36,952 nucleotides of DNA from Chloroflexota bacterium (GTDB taxonomy: Bacteria; Chloroflexota; Anaerolineae; Epilineales; SHYO01): NCBI GenBank assembly GCA_009692745.1, contig SHYO01000024.1, positions 1-36,952 of the forward strand, read 5' to 3'. Shown in pieces: positions 7,051-15,598 of this stretch. Position 1 is the first letter of the stretch. Each line of letters opens with the position of its first letter. The position numbers were made by a program, and so were the translations under genes. The notes beneath the pieces were generated by a model, which did no database searches, had not been told where the DNA came from, and saw nothing but the letters and a program-made list of their open reading frames with translations.

Positions 7051-8811
7051 TTTATCCACTATGTCCAATAACACTTCTTGCCATTTGCGCACAGAGTTTA
7101 TCAGGAAAATCCCCTCAGCCCGCTTTACCATTTCCAAGGTAATCCTTTGTTCCCGGATTTTACCCTGGTCCAGCAACCAGGCGCGATAGGTGCCCGGCAA
7201 GAGACCGCAGGTAACGGGCGGCGTCACCAATTGGCCTGCCAACTTGACGATGACATTGGCAATGGTGCTCTCGGTAATCTCCCCTTGCTTGTTCCATAGC
7301 AGCACGTCGTCACAATCCGGGCAGGCCGCCCGGGCCGCCTCGTAAGTTTCGCGCAAGGTAGTTTTGTGATACAGGAAAACATTGCTGGCATCAACGGGTG
7401 ACGGCGCCAGTCCCAACCGCACCTGGCGGGGCGCTGGCAATCCAGGGAGCGGCGTCGCCTGGCAGGTGAGGGAGCCATCGCGCGCAGCCAGCAGCCGGAC
7501 TCGGTGGGGAGCATCTGGTAGAGAACTTGCCAGTGTTTTAAGCTCTGCCTGTACCCGCTCCAGATCCACCGCATAATCGAAATAGCTGGCAGAATCCCTT
7601 AAACGCTGCAGATGGTAAGATAGTAGGAAATACCCATCTGCCGGGATCCAGAGCATGGTTTCGAGAAGCGCGAAATCAGGCCGCCTGCCGGTGAGAACCT
7701 GAGTTTTTACCAGGCACTCTGCATATTCCTCTTCACTGGTGGAATCCCATACGATGCCACCTCCTACACCGTACTCGGCTGTGCCAGATCTTTTATCTAC
7801 CAACACCGTGCGGATAGCCACGTTAAATGTTGCTTGCCGGTCTGGTCCTATAGTACCGATGGCGCCGGTGTAGACGTGGCGCGGCGTATGTTCTAATCGG
7901 GCTATAATTTCCATAGTACGGGCCTTCGGTGCTCCGGTGATGGAGGCGCAGGGAAAGAGAGCGGTTATGATATCGACAGTGGATGCCTGGGTTTCTGCAG
8001 TTACAGTGGAAGTCATCTGCCAGACGGTAGGGTAGCGCTCGATCTCGAACAATTTGGGCACCTTGATGGTGCCATAGTTGGCTATGCGGCCTATATCGTT
8101 CCGGATCATGTCCACAATCATGACATTTTCCGCCCGGTTTTTTTCGGAGGCGCCCAACCACTGTGCTTGCGTCTTGTCTTCGGCGGTAAACCGGCCTCGC
8201 GCCGCCGTACCTTTCATAGGGCGGGCCACCAGGTGGGAACTATCGCGCTGGAAAAAGAGCTCTGGTGAAGCAGAACAGATGGCAAATCGCTCTGTCTCCA
8301 CGTAGGCTGTATACCCCGCCTGTGGCCGGCTGTGTACCACAGCATGCACCAGGTCGTGAAAATACGCCTGGGGATCGCCGCTAAAGGAAGAGCGCAGGCG
8401 GAAGGTGTAGTTTACCTGGTATGTATCCCCTCTGGCAATGAACGCTTTGATTTCCTGGATGGCATGGTCATATTCCGGCAGGGTGAGTCCAGGTATCCAT
8501 TTTCCTACGTCGTAGGATAGTTCAGGGAGCCGGCATGGGGATTTTACAAGTGTGGGTGCTGCATAAAGTCCAAACCACAGCAGGGGAAAATCACCTGGGG
8601 GTTGTACGCGCAGCGCGCTATCAAAAGCCGGGGCGGCTTCGTAGCTAAGGAAACCGGCGGCATGCCAGCGGTGCCGGTTTACCAGGTGCTCAACTCGCTG
8701 TAGGCTAGGAAGTACCTCGCCAAGCAGGTGCGCTTGTATGATCTCCACCGGCCGGTCAAAATACCACCACTGCTGCTGTGTCTGGTCCCAAATCAGGACC
8801 TCATTCGTCAT
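7045..8811 (-). CDS. pabBC: Fused aminodeoxychorismate synthase component I / aminodeoxychorismate lyase (PabB-PabC)
   Basis: A 588-residue bifunctional enzyme of the p-aminobenzoate branch of folate synthesis. Residues of about 1-375 are the chorismate-binding PabB part: P-M-K-G-T at 198-202 with the active-site Lys at 200, M-I-R-N-D-I-G-R at 235-242, S-I-T-G-A-P-K-A at 290-297, and the terminal G-G-G-I-V-W-D segment. Residues of about 378-588 are a class IV PLP-fold PabC. The PLP lysine is likely K483 in Y-H-K-T-T, and E-I-T-E-S-T-I-A-N is at 511-519. The fusion would pass aminodeoxychorismate directly to the lyase to give PABA and pyruvate. The glutaminase subunit PabA is not in this window. 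The start is the ATG at 8809-8811, with no strong ribosome-binding site. Confidence 0.93.
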   Translation of the reverse strand: MTNEVLIWDQTQQQWWYFDRPVEIIQAHLLGEVLPSLQRVEHLVNRHRWHAAGFLSYEAAPAFDSALRVQPPGDFPLLWFGLYAAPTLVKSPCRLPELSYDVGKWIPGLTLPEYDHAIQEIKAFIARGDTYQVNYTFRLRSSFSGDPQAYFHDLVHAVVHSRPQAGYTAYVETERFAICSASPELFFQRDSSHLVARPMKGTAARGRFTAEDKTQAQWLGASEKNRAENVMIVDMIRNDIGRIANYGTIKVPKLFEIERYPTVWQMTSTVTAETQASTVDIITALFPCASITGAPKARTMEIIARLEHTPRHVYTGAIGTIGPDRQATFNVAIRTVLVDKRSGTAEYGVGGGIVWDSTSEEEYAECLVKTQVLTGRRPDFALLETMLWIPADGYFLLSYHLQRLRDSASYFDYAVDLERVQAELKTLASSLPDAPHRVRLLAARDGSLTCQATPLPGLPAPRQVRLGLAPSPVDASNVFLYHKTTLRETYEAARAACPDCDDVLLWNKQGEITESTIANVIVKLAGQLVTPPVTCGLLPGTYRAWLLDQGKIREQRITLEMVKRAEGIFLINSVRKWQEVLLDIVDKL

Positions 8812-8969
8812 TTCATTCGATCTATAGTTGACATGGTTGAAGCTTGTTGGCAGATTTTTGTAATCGTGTCCTTTTTAGCAAAGATTCCATAAATTTGCAA
8901 GATACGGAATCATATTTCCCAGAACCCAGGTCTTGGGGAATGTCTACTATATAGCTGCCGTTCTCTTGT

Positions 8970-8994
8970 GCTATAATGGATATCCTTGAGAGGA
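8970..8994 (+). promoter_or_regulatory. Extended -10 promoter and ribosome-binding site deciding a TTG start
   Basis: TGCTATAAT (8969-8977) is an extended -10 element. The upstream in-frame ATG at 8976 lies inside the -10 box, so it cannot be in a transcript starting near 8984. GAGAGGA at 8988-8994 is eight bases before an in-frame TTG at 9003, which is therefore the best start. Confidence 0.55.
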
Positions 8995-9002
8995 TCCCGC
9001 CT

Positions 9003-12000
9003 TTGAAAACACGTTTGGCAATTGGAGCAATGACAGTCAGCGAGGCCGCTCTGTTGGTGGCATGCATCATAGTCCCCGTCCTTTTTAATTCCTACAGTGA
9101 TCGGGTGTTTGAATTAGATAAGGGGGCATGGTTAAGAACCCTGGTTTTAATAGGCTTGTTAGCCTGGGGTATTGCCCGCCTGGAAATAGGGACGAGCGGA
9201 AATGCGCAGCAGGAACAGACCGAGAGAAAAACTCTCGCTCCGTCTCGTGCTGCTGCCGGCAGAGAGACGTCCACAAGGGCCTGGCGCGGTCCTTTGGCTC
9301 TGGTTCGCCAATCTCTGGTCTTAGCTGTGGCGGCATATTTCCTGGTTTTCGGAATTGCCACGGTGTTTTCCATCCAGCCGGCTGTAAGTTGGTGGGGCAC
9401 CTATGAGCGAGCGCAGGGTTTCCTGGCGTTGCTGGGATATGGCGGTGTTTTCTTACTGGGCATGGCAGTACTGTCCCAGCCGGGAGCTATGGCCCGAACC
9501 TGGCGCGCCTTGATGCTTTCGGGTTCATTAATTGCCCTCTACGCTGTGTTACAGCGCCTGGGGTTGGACCCCGGGCAGTGGAAAAGCAATGAGGTCACCG
9601 TGCGCGTCATTGGCACGTTTGGTAATCCTAACTTCCTGGGCAGTTACCTGGTGCTCATTTGGCCGCTATCATTGTTGGGGGTGGTGGGTCAGCCATTGCC
9701 TGGCGAGGACCGGCCCCCCGGCCGGGGGATGCGCCTCTGCTATGGGGGGGCGGCGTTGCTGCAAGGCGCCGCTTTATTGTTGACCCTGAGCCGCGGACCG
9801 TTCTTAGGCTTTTTAGTGGAAATTGGTGTGGCGCTCTGGTTTTGGGCAGCTTTGCGCGGCCGGCGCGACCTGCTCTTAGGATTCATAGTCGCACTATTGC
9901 TGGGGGGCAGTTTGTTGCTGGCCATTGGCATGCCGGGAACGCCTATCAGCTTTGTACGCGAATTGCCCTACGTGGGGCGTCTGGCCCGCGCGTTGGATCC
10001 GACTTCTCGTTCGGCCCATGCTCGCATCTTGGCTTGGGGGGCAGTGCTGGGCCTGGTGGCAGAATCACCTGTGATTGGCTACGGTCCTGACACTCTGATT
10101 TTGACCTTCAACCGGGTTTTCCCCGAAGCTCTGATTCCCATATCCAATGCACCGAATACGACTTTTGACCGAGCCCACAACCAACTCCTGGATGAGTTGT
10201 ATGCCGCTGGTATCTTAGGAGCCCTTGCCACGTTATGGTTGTATGGTAGTGCTTTTGCCGTCGGTGCTAGATTGTTAGCCAGCGCGATGGGGACCCCGTG
10301 TACTCACGGCACCAACTGGCAAGGAGGACAAGAGCCGGGCGCATCGGCCAAACTGAAGTGGTTATGGGCGGCGATGGCGGCTATTCCCCTGCTGTGTGCG
10401 GTGATTGTGTGGAGTCTTGCCGGATGGCGTGTGTATATTGGGATTGCCGTAGCTTTTGGTTTGCTGGCCGCAGTGCTCGGCTGGTTTATCTGGTGGGGTT
10501 GGCGACGAGATGGCACAGGGCAAGGGGCGGAGATCCCGCTGCCCTGGCCCGTGATATTGTTGCTGGCGGCCCTGGCGGGCAACTTAGTGGAGCTGCAATT
10601 CGGCTTTACCGTGGTTACTTCCAGTTTTATATTCTGGTTGTACCTGGCCATATTCGCTACATGGGCCCGGTTAAGCCAGGTAGAAGGGCAAGAGGGCGAC
10701 GCATGGCCCATGATAGAGATTGCTGCCGACCACCGGCCTTCACCAGACGACATTGCAGCTCCAGCGCCTGGTAAACCCAGCCGGTTAGCTCTCTGCCTGG
10801 CCCCTGTGATTGGTAGTATCTTGATGATAACTGTAGTCATGGGATTCGTGACGCCGCAGACGGATCTTAAGCGGGTGGGTTTCTCTATACTCATCTTACT
10901 GGTCACTGCCTGGATAGGCGGCGGCATCTACTTTCTGGGGTTGGCGCCACCGGCCCAATCGGAAACGGCAACCGCCTTATTCTCTTGGGTTTCCCTGGCA
11001 ATATTGGCCCCGTATCTCTGGCTGCATCTGATCCTCCTGGGCCGGGGAGGGGTGTATGTATGGGTCTTATACCAGGTGGCGGGGTTGGCTTTGGTAGGGG
11101 TGGTAGCCGCCACCCTCTATGCCGGCCGGGTCCCACCGGTTGCTGGACTGGCCGGAGCAGTTAAAGATGGCCGGGCTACGATTACCAAGCGTTCTGACGC
11201 CGGGACCGGGCTACCTTTCTGGCGCGGTGGCGGGCGAAGATTGCTCTACCTTGTGGTCGCAATGGGCTGTGTTTGGCTAAGCCTGATGGTTAACCAGCGC
11301 CCTGTGTTGGCGGACATCCGTTTTCGCGAGGGATTGGAATTTGCGCGGAACCTGGATTGGATGAAGAGTATGGCCTCTTTTGATGATGCTTTGCACCTGG
11401 CGCCTTATCAAACCTATTATCGTATATTTCAGGCTGGCGCCTTGGTTGAGGCGGCTCGACTTGTAAATGCCCGGGGGCAGAGGATTTCCCCCACCGGAGA
11501 AGTATATCTCGTGCAGGCGGAAGCTACGTTGCAGCAGGCCGTTAAAGAAAATCCTCTTTACCTGGCTAATCTCTCTCGCCTGGGATTATTTTATGGTAAC
11601 CGGGCAGCCTGGGTTGGCGACCCTGTTACCCGGATACACTACCTGGACCTGGCCCTGGCAGCCTATGAGAAGGCTCTCAATTTGGCGCCGCATAGTGCGC
11701 CGCTCCTGATTGAGGTGGCCGCAGTTTATTTGGATCGCGGCGATCTTGGTAGGACGGAAGATCTGGCCCGAGAAGCCTTACGCCTGCTTCCGGATTACCC
11801 CCCGGCTTATGCTCTGTTGGGGGATATCCATCTACATCGGGGGGAAATAGATGCTGCTATAGATGCCTACCGGCAGGCGCTGGCGCGAGATAATACCGGA
11901 CCATTACAGTTGCGCGTCGATGCAGTGGAGAACAGTCCGGCAGATCCACAATCCCGTCTTAATCTGGGATTGTTGTACGATATTTTGGCCAGGCGCACCG

Positions 12001-12101
12001 AAGCGCTGGAGCAGGTGCGCCTGGCGCTGCAACTGATGGGTGATTCGGCCCCACCGTATGTCCGCCAGTTGCTGAGCCGGATAGAGCAGGAAGGGCATTG
12101 A
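9003..12101 (+). CDS. O-antigen ligase-like polytopic membrane protein with C-terminal TPRs (copy 1)
   Basis: About 1032 residues. The first ~750 are strongly hydrophobic with many predicted membrane helices. The O-antigen ligase/Wzy_C signature D-R-A-H-N-Q-L-L-D-E-L-Y-A-A-G-I-L-G lies at about 387-405, preceded by a W-G-x-V-L-G-L-V-x-E-S-P-x-x-G-Y-G-P-D stretch. Members join or polymerise lipid-linked glycans at the outer face of the membrane. Residues of about 770-1030 are a soluble tail with several TPR units such as A-x-x-A-Y-E-K-A-L-N-L-A-P, which probably bind partner proteins. The TTG start is chosen for its ribosome-binding site; the ATG at 8976 overlaps the promoter. The next gene has the same layout, so the two arose by tandem duplication. 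The donor and acceptor glycans are unknown. Confidence 0.8.
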   Translation: MKTRLAIGAMTVSEAALLVACIIVPVLFNSYSDRVFELDKGAWLRTLVLIGLLAWGIARLEIGTSGNAQQEQTERKTLAPSRAAAGRETSTRAWRGPLALVRQSLVLAVAAYFLVFGIATVFSIQPAVSWWGTYERAQGFLALLGYGGVFLLGMAVLSQPGAMARTWRALMLSGSLIALYAVLQRLGLDPGQWKSNEVTVRVIGTFGNPNFLGSYLVLIWPLSLLGVVGQPLPGEDRPPGRGMRLCYGGAALLQGAALLLTLSRGPFLGFLVEIGVALWFWAALRGRRDLLLGFIVALLLGGSLLLAIGMPGTPISFVRELPYVGRLARALDPTSRSAHARILAWGAVLGLVAESPVIGYGPDTLILTFNRVFPEALIPISNAPNTTFDRAHNQLLDELYAAGILGALATLWLYGSAFAVGARLLASAMGTPCTHGTNWQGGQEPGASAKLKWLWAAMAAIPLLCAVIVWSLAGWRVYIGIAVAFGLLAAVLGWFIWWGWRRDGTGQGAEIPLPWPVILLLAALAGNLVELQFGFTVVTSSFIFWLYLAIFATWARLSQVEGQEGDAWPMIEIAADHRPSPDDIAAPAPGKPSRLALCLAPVIGSILMITVVMGFVTPQTDLKRVGFSILILLVTAWIGGGIYFLGLAPPAQSETATALFSWVSLAILAPYLWLHLILLGRGGVYVWVLYQVAGLALVGVVAATLYAGRVPPVAGLAGAVKDGRATITKRSDAGTGLPFWRGGGRRLLYLVVAMGCVWLSLMVNQRPVLADIRFREGLEFARNLDWMKSMASFDDALHLAPYQTYYRIFQAGALVEAARLVNARGQRISPTGEVYLVQAEATLQQAVKENPLYLANLSRLGLFYGNRAAWVGDPVTRIHYLDLALAAYEKALNLAPHSAPLLIEVAAVYLDRGDLGRTEDLAREALRLLPDYPPAYALLGDIHLHRGEIDAAIDAYRQALARDNTGPLQLRVDAVENSPADPQSRLNLGLLYDILARRTEALEQVRLALQLMGDSAPPYVRQLLSRIEQEGH

Positions 12102-12131
12102 GAGCGCATCTAAGAATTTAAAAGATGAACG

Positions 12132-12247
12132 CTGAGGCTACCCAGCCGCCTGCTTGCCGAGTATACTCAGCGCTGAGTTTACTCAGAAAGATGACGTATT
12201 GGGATCGGCATCTGCAAGGTTCATCGATAAGCGCTGAGTATCCTCAG
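12132..12247. repeat. Four copies of a 14-bp palindromic repeat
   Basis: Copies of CTGAGTATACTCAG occur at 12132-12145 (CTGAGGCTACCCAG), 12157-12170 (one mismatch), 12173-12186 (CTGAGTTTACTCAG) and 12234-12247 (CTGAGTATCCTCAG). They fill much of the 200-bp gap between the tandem O-antigen-ligase-like genes. A fifth, perfect copy lies inside the next gene at 14059-14074, and the 17-bp tandem repeat at 23991-24106 shares the CTGAGTA core. Confidence 0.75.
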
Positions 12248-12312
12248 TAGGTATCACTGATAGATAAAGCGGATCCAGATTGCTGATTCTGGGTTCCTAA
12301 ATGGAGGGTATA

Positions 12313-15300
12313 GTGTCGTACAGGTCAATAGCGTTGCCGGACAGGGCTTCTTCTGTCCGGGAGACACGCCTGAGTTGGTGGTACGATCGTTTTATTGAGG
12401 CCGGATGGTTGACACTCGCAGTCGTGCTGCCCTTCTATTTCAATCCTATGACCTACCGTTTGTTTGAGCCGGATAAAGCCGCCATATTACAGGGATTAGG
12501 GCTACTAATGGGGCTGGCGTGGGTCTTGCGTTGGCTGGAGACCGGCTCTCCCGGCCTGCCCTCTCCGGCGGGTTGGCGTGGTGCTTTAAGAACGCCTATT
12601 GGTCTGGCGATCGTGGCGTATACGGTAGCCCTCTTCTTATCCGCCACTCTCTCTCTAGCTCCCCTCTTCACCTGGCTGGGCAGCTATGGTCGGGCGGATG
12701 GGATGACCACTTTATGCGCTGCCTTGCTAGGTGGCGCCCTAGTTATTATTACTACGATGCGCAGCGCGACGCAACGCGACCGCTTTTTGGTGACATTGGT
12801 ATTAGGCAGCCTGCCGGTAGCCCTCTATGCCGTGTTACAACACTACGGCTTTGATCCGATTCCAGGCGGTGATCCTAGTTACCAGGTACGGACTCCTGGC
12901 GCCCTGGGCAATCCGGTTTTCCTGGGGGCTTACTTGATTATGATCATGCCGGTAACACTAGGGCTGGCCTGGCGTTACTGGCAACGCCCCCTGGCAGCGA
13001 CGGCCCTGACCTTCGCCCTGGTACTTCAGGGATTGGCGCTGCTCTTTACGCGTAGCCGTGGCCCCTGGCTGGGGGGGCTGGCCTCCCTGGTGTTCTTCAT
13101 ATTATTTGCGGCTCTGGTACAGAAACAACAGAAGGTGGCCTGGGCTTTTGTAGCTGGTATCGCGCTGGCGGGAATTTTAATCCTGTGGCTCAATATTCCG
13201 GGGGCATTACCCGCCGCGATAAAGAATGTGCCCTACCTGGGACGTCTGGCGAGTTTGGCCGATCTTACCGAACCGACCAATCAAGTCCGCCTGATTATTT
13301 GGGATGGTGTGGTACAGATGCTCAAAGGGAAACCGGCGCGCTTGCTGACCGGCAATGGCCCTGAAACCATGTTGCAGGCTTTACCGCGCTTTATGCCGCC
13401 TGGTTTGAATCGTTTCGAAGCACAAAATGCCCTACCAGACCGGGCGCATAACTGGGTATTGGATACACTGGCAACCACCGGTATCTTGGGCTTCCTCACA
13501 GAGCTGGCCGTATATGCCGCTTTATTGCTTGGCACATTGAGATACCTGCAGGTACCCGTGAGAGGCATCCGTGGTTTGTTACTGCCTGTATGCGTGGTGG
13601 GGGGAGGAATTCTCCTGGGTGTAATGGCCTGGTTAGTTTTGGGTTATAGCAATCTGCTACTGGCGGCTTTTGGACCTGGTATGCTCCTGGGATTAGCCAT
13701 TTACCTCGTGTTTCTGGTGCTTACCGGGTCAAATACCGCGATTCCTGTGCCTGCCAGGGACAAGCGTGCCTCTCTGACGCCAGATACCGCAGATCGGATA
13801 ATCGTTATCGGTCTTCTAGCTGCCATTCTTGGACACTTGACTGAGATGCAATTTGGCTTCGGCATTGTGGTCACCGAATGGCTTTTTTGGGCATTGGCCG
13901 GCGCTTTGACCGTGCAGGTGTATGGGATGTTGTGGCAGGAGACGGCCGGTACGGAGAAAGCGCCGGGGAAACAGCCTGGCAGCGCTGCAAGTCTTGCTTT
14001 ACCCGTTATGTCTTCCTCCAGCAATGCTGATGATGCTGTTGGGCAAGAGCTAGAAGCTGCTGAGTATACTCAGCAAATGACGCTGAGCTGGTCCGGACAG
14101 GTGGCTTTACTCCAGGTGCTCCTGGGTCTGTCTATGGCGACGGTGGTTTACAGTCTGGGGAATTTCCAGGATGTACGGAGTGATTGGGCCGGACCGACCA
14201 CAGCGATTTTCCTATTGAGTTGGCTATTGGGTGCTTGGGTGGTAGGGAGTTACGCTGCCGCCGAAGGGGATGTGGGTGTAGTAGGAGCGCTGGGTTATAG
14301 TGTATTGTCTCTGGTTTTGGCGGGGCTTTTTCTGTTTCTCCGGGTAGCCGGTATTATGGGGGGTGATTTACTTGTGGCCTATCTGGTTTTTGGTGGCCTC
14401 AGTCTTCTCTGGATAATGGCCAGCTTGCCACGCGACTCCCTGCAGCAAATTACCCGGGCCGCTATTACCGCGCCAGATGCCAGGGGTAACCCTCTGCATT
14501 CTGTGCTACGTCTGGTAGGGTTGCCTTTGGTAGCTTTGGGGTTGGTAGCGCTCTGGACCTTAACAATCCAACCGGTGCGTGCCGATATGGCTTATCGCAA
14601 AGCCGAGGAGGCTGCTTCCGTCGGTCAGATAAATATCATGGTGCCGTTGGTGCAGATGGCGATTGCCTTAAACCCCTGGGTTGATCTTTACCATTCCCGG
14701 TTAGGCAGTATTTATCTTACAACGGCGTCATCCGCGCCGGATCCCCAAACAGCATCGGCGGCTCTGACACAAAGTTACCAGGAAGGGTTGGCGGCTCAGA
14801 AACTTAATCCCTTATCTCCTGATCATCGAACTAACCTGGGCCGCTTGCAACGCTCCCGCGCCTCTTTGGAGCAACAGGATCGCACTAAACGCGCTAACCT
14901 GCTGTTGGAGGCCCGCCAGAATTACATCCAGGCTAACCTGCTTTATCCGGCGTCGGGTACTATCCTGGCGGAGTTGGCTGCCACGGAACAGGCGATCGGC
15001 TCATTTGAACGCTCAGCAGAGCTCTATCAGAAGGCAGAGCAGATGGACCCAAACAATCCAGAAATTCTGTTCTTGCATGGTACCTTGATGGAAGAGACAG
15101 AGAAGACAGACCAGGCTATTGAGCTCTACCAGAAAGCCCTGCAGGGGAATCCCAATATGTTCACGGCGCACCTGGCCCTCTCCAAATTATACCGCCAGGC
15201 AAATCACCTGGGTGATGCCGTTAAAGAGACCGAGATGTTGGTGCGTCTGGATCCAAGAAATTACATTCATTATCAAAACCTGGCCCTATTATACGATAGC

Positions 15301-15426
15301 ACGGGCCGGAAGCAGGAGGCCCTGGCTGTGGCCCAGGCAGCCCTGACACTGGCTCCGGATAGCCGCAAACAACCGCTGCAAAACTTTATTCAGCAGCTCC
15401 AAACAGGACAGACTGCGAAGCCTTAA
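12313..15426 (+). CDS. O-antigen ligase-like polytopic membrane protein with C-terminal TPRs (copy 2)
   Basis: About 1037 residues with the same architecture as the gene upstream. N-terminal helices share the E/L-P-D-K-A motif region (F-E-L-D-K-G in copy 1, F-E-P-D-K-A here). The ligase signature P-D-R-A-H-N-W-V-L-D-T-L-A-T-T-G-I-L-G is near 375-393. A variable soluble linker follows at about 545-595, then more helices, and TPR units from about 765 to the end (for example A-I-E-L-Y-Q-K-A-L-Q-G-N-P). The ATG at 12301 overlaps GGAGGG (12303-12308), which instead serves the in-frame GTG at 12313 four bases further on, so GTG is preferred. The linker contains a copy of the intergenic palindrome, translated as A-E-Y-T-Q. 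Confidence 0.8.
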   Translation: MSYRSIALPDRASSVRETRLSWWYDRFIEAGWLTLAVVLPFYFNPMTYRLFEPDKAAILQGLGLLMGLAWVLRWLETGSPGLPSPAGWRGALRTPIGLAIVAYTVALFLSATLSLAPLFTWLGSYGRADGMTTLCAALLGGALVIITTMRSATQRDRFLVTLVLGSLPVALYAVLQHYGFDPIPGGDPSYQVRTPGALGNPVFLGAYLIMIMPVTLGLAWRYWQRPLAATALTFALVLQGLALLFTRSRGPWLGGLASLVFFILFAALVQKQQKVAWAFVAGIALAGILILWLNIPGALPAAIKNVPYLGRLASLADLTEPTNQVRLIIWDGVVQMLKGKPARLLTGNGPETMLQALPRFMPPGLNRFEAQNALPDRAHNWVLDTLATTGILGFLTELAVYAALLLGTLRYLQVPVRGIRGLLLPVCVVGGGILLGVMAWLVLGYSNLLLAAFGPGMLLGLAIYLVFLVLTGSNTAIPVPARDKRASLTPDTADRIIVIGLLAAILGHLTEMQFGFGIVVTEWLFWALAGALTVQVYGMLWQETAGTEKAPGKQPGSAASLALPVMSSSSNADDAVGQELEAAEYTQQMTLSWSGQVALLQVLLGLSMATVVYSLGNFQDVRSDWAGPTTAIFLLSWLLGAWVVGSYAAAEGDVGVVGALGYSVLSLVLAGLFLFLRVAGIMGGDLLVAYLVFGGLSLLWIMASLPRDSLQQITRAAITAPDARGNPLHSVLRLVGLPLVALGLVALWTLTIQPVRADMAYRKAEEAASVGQINIMVPLVQMAIALNPWVDLYHSRLGSIYLTTASSAPDPQTASAALTQSYQEGLAAQKLNPLSPDHRTNLGRLQRSRASLEQQDRTKRANLLLEARQNYIQANLLYPASGTILAELAATEQAIGSFERSAELYQKAEQMDPNNPEILFLHGTLMEETEKTDQAIELYQKALQGNPNMFTAHLALSKLYRQANHLGDAVKETEMLVRLDPRNYIHYQNLALLYDSTGRKQEALAVAQAALTLAPDSRKQPLQNFIQQLQTGQTAKP
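14059..14074. repeat. Perfect 16-bp palindrome inside the coding sequence
   Basis: GCTGAGTATACTCAGC matches the consensus of the intergenic family at 12132-12247. It falls in the hydrophilic linker of the second O-antigen-ligase-like gene and keeps the frame. Confidence 0.7.
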
Positions 15427-15598
15427 GGAATATGGCAAATTCTATTAGTTTTCCCATAGCCTACAGGTTTGCATTTCGTCTTCTTATTTAGTAGTCTATC
15501 AACCGGGGTGTGGTTGACGCCTGGCCCGCGACTATACCCATCGGTAGATTTTTTTGGCGTCGTCATTGTGTGGTTTCTCCAACGCCAGTAGGAGTTTC

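Noticed and set aside
8822-9070. 82-codon minus-strand frame before the first O-antigen-ligase-like gene
   Set aside because: Its first third is antisense to the start of a clear gene, it overlaps that gene's promoter, and its sequence shows no protein-like pattern.
12102-12300. Small gene between the two O-antigen-ligase-like genes
   Set aside because: No start with a ribosome-binding site and no sustained frame; the stretch is occupied by palindromic repeats.
15554-15598. Upstream TTG start for the large secreted protein
   Set aside because: The TTG at 15599 has AGGAG in front and gives a proper signal peptide; the upstream extension would spoil it.
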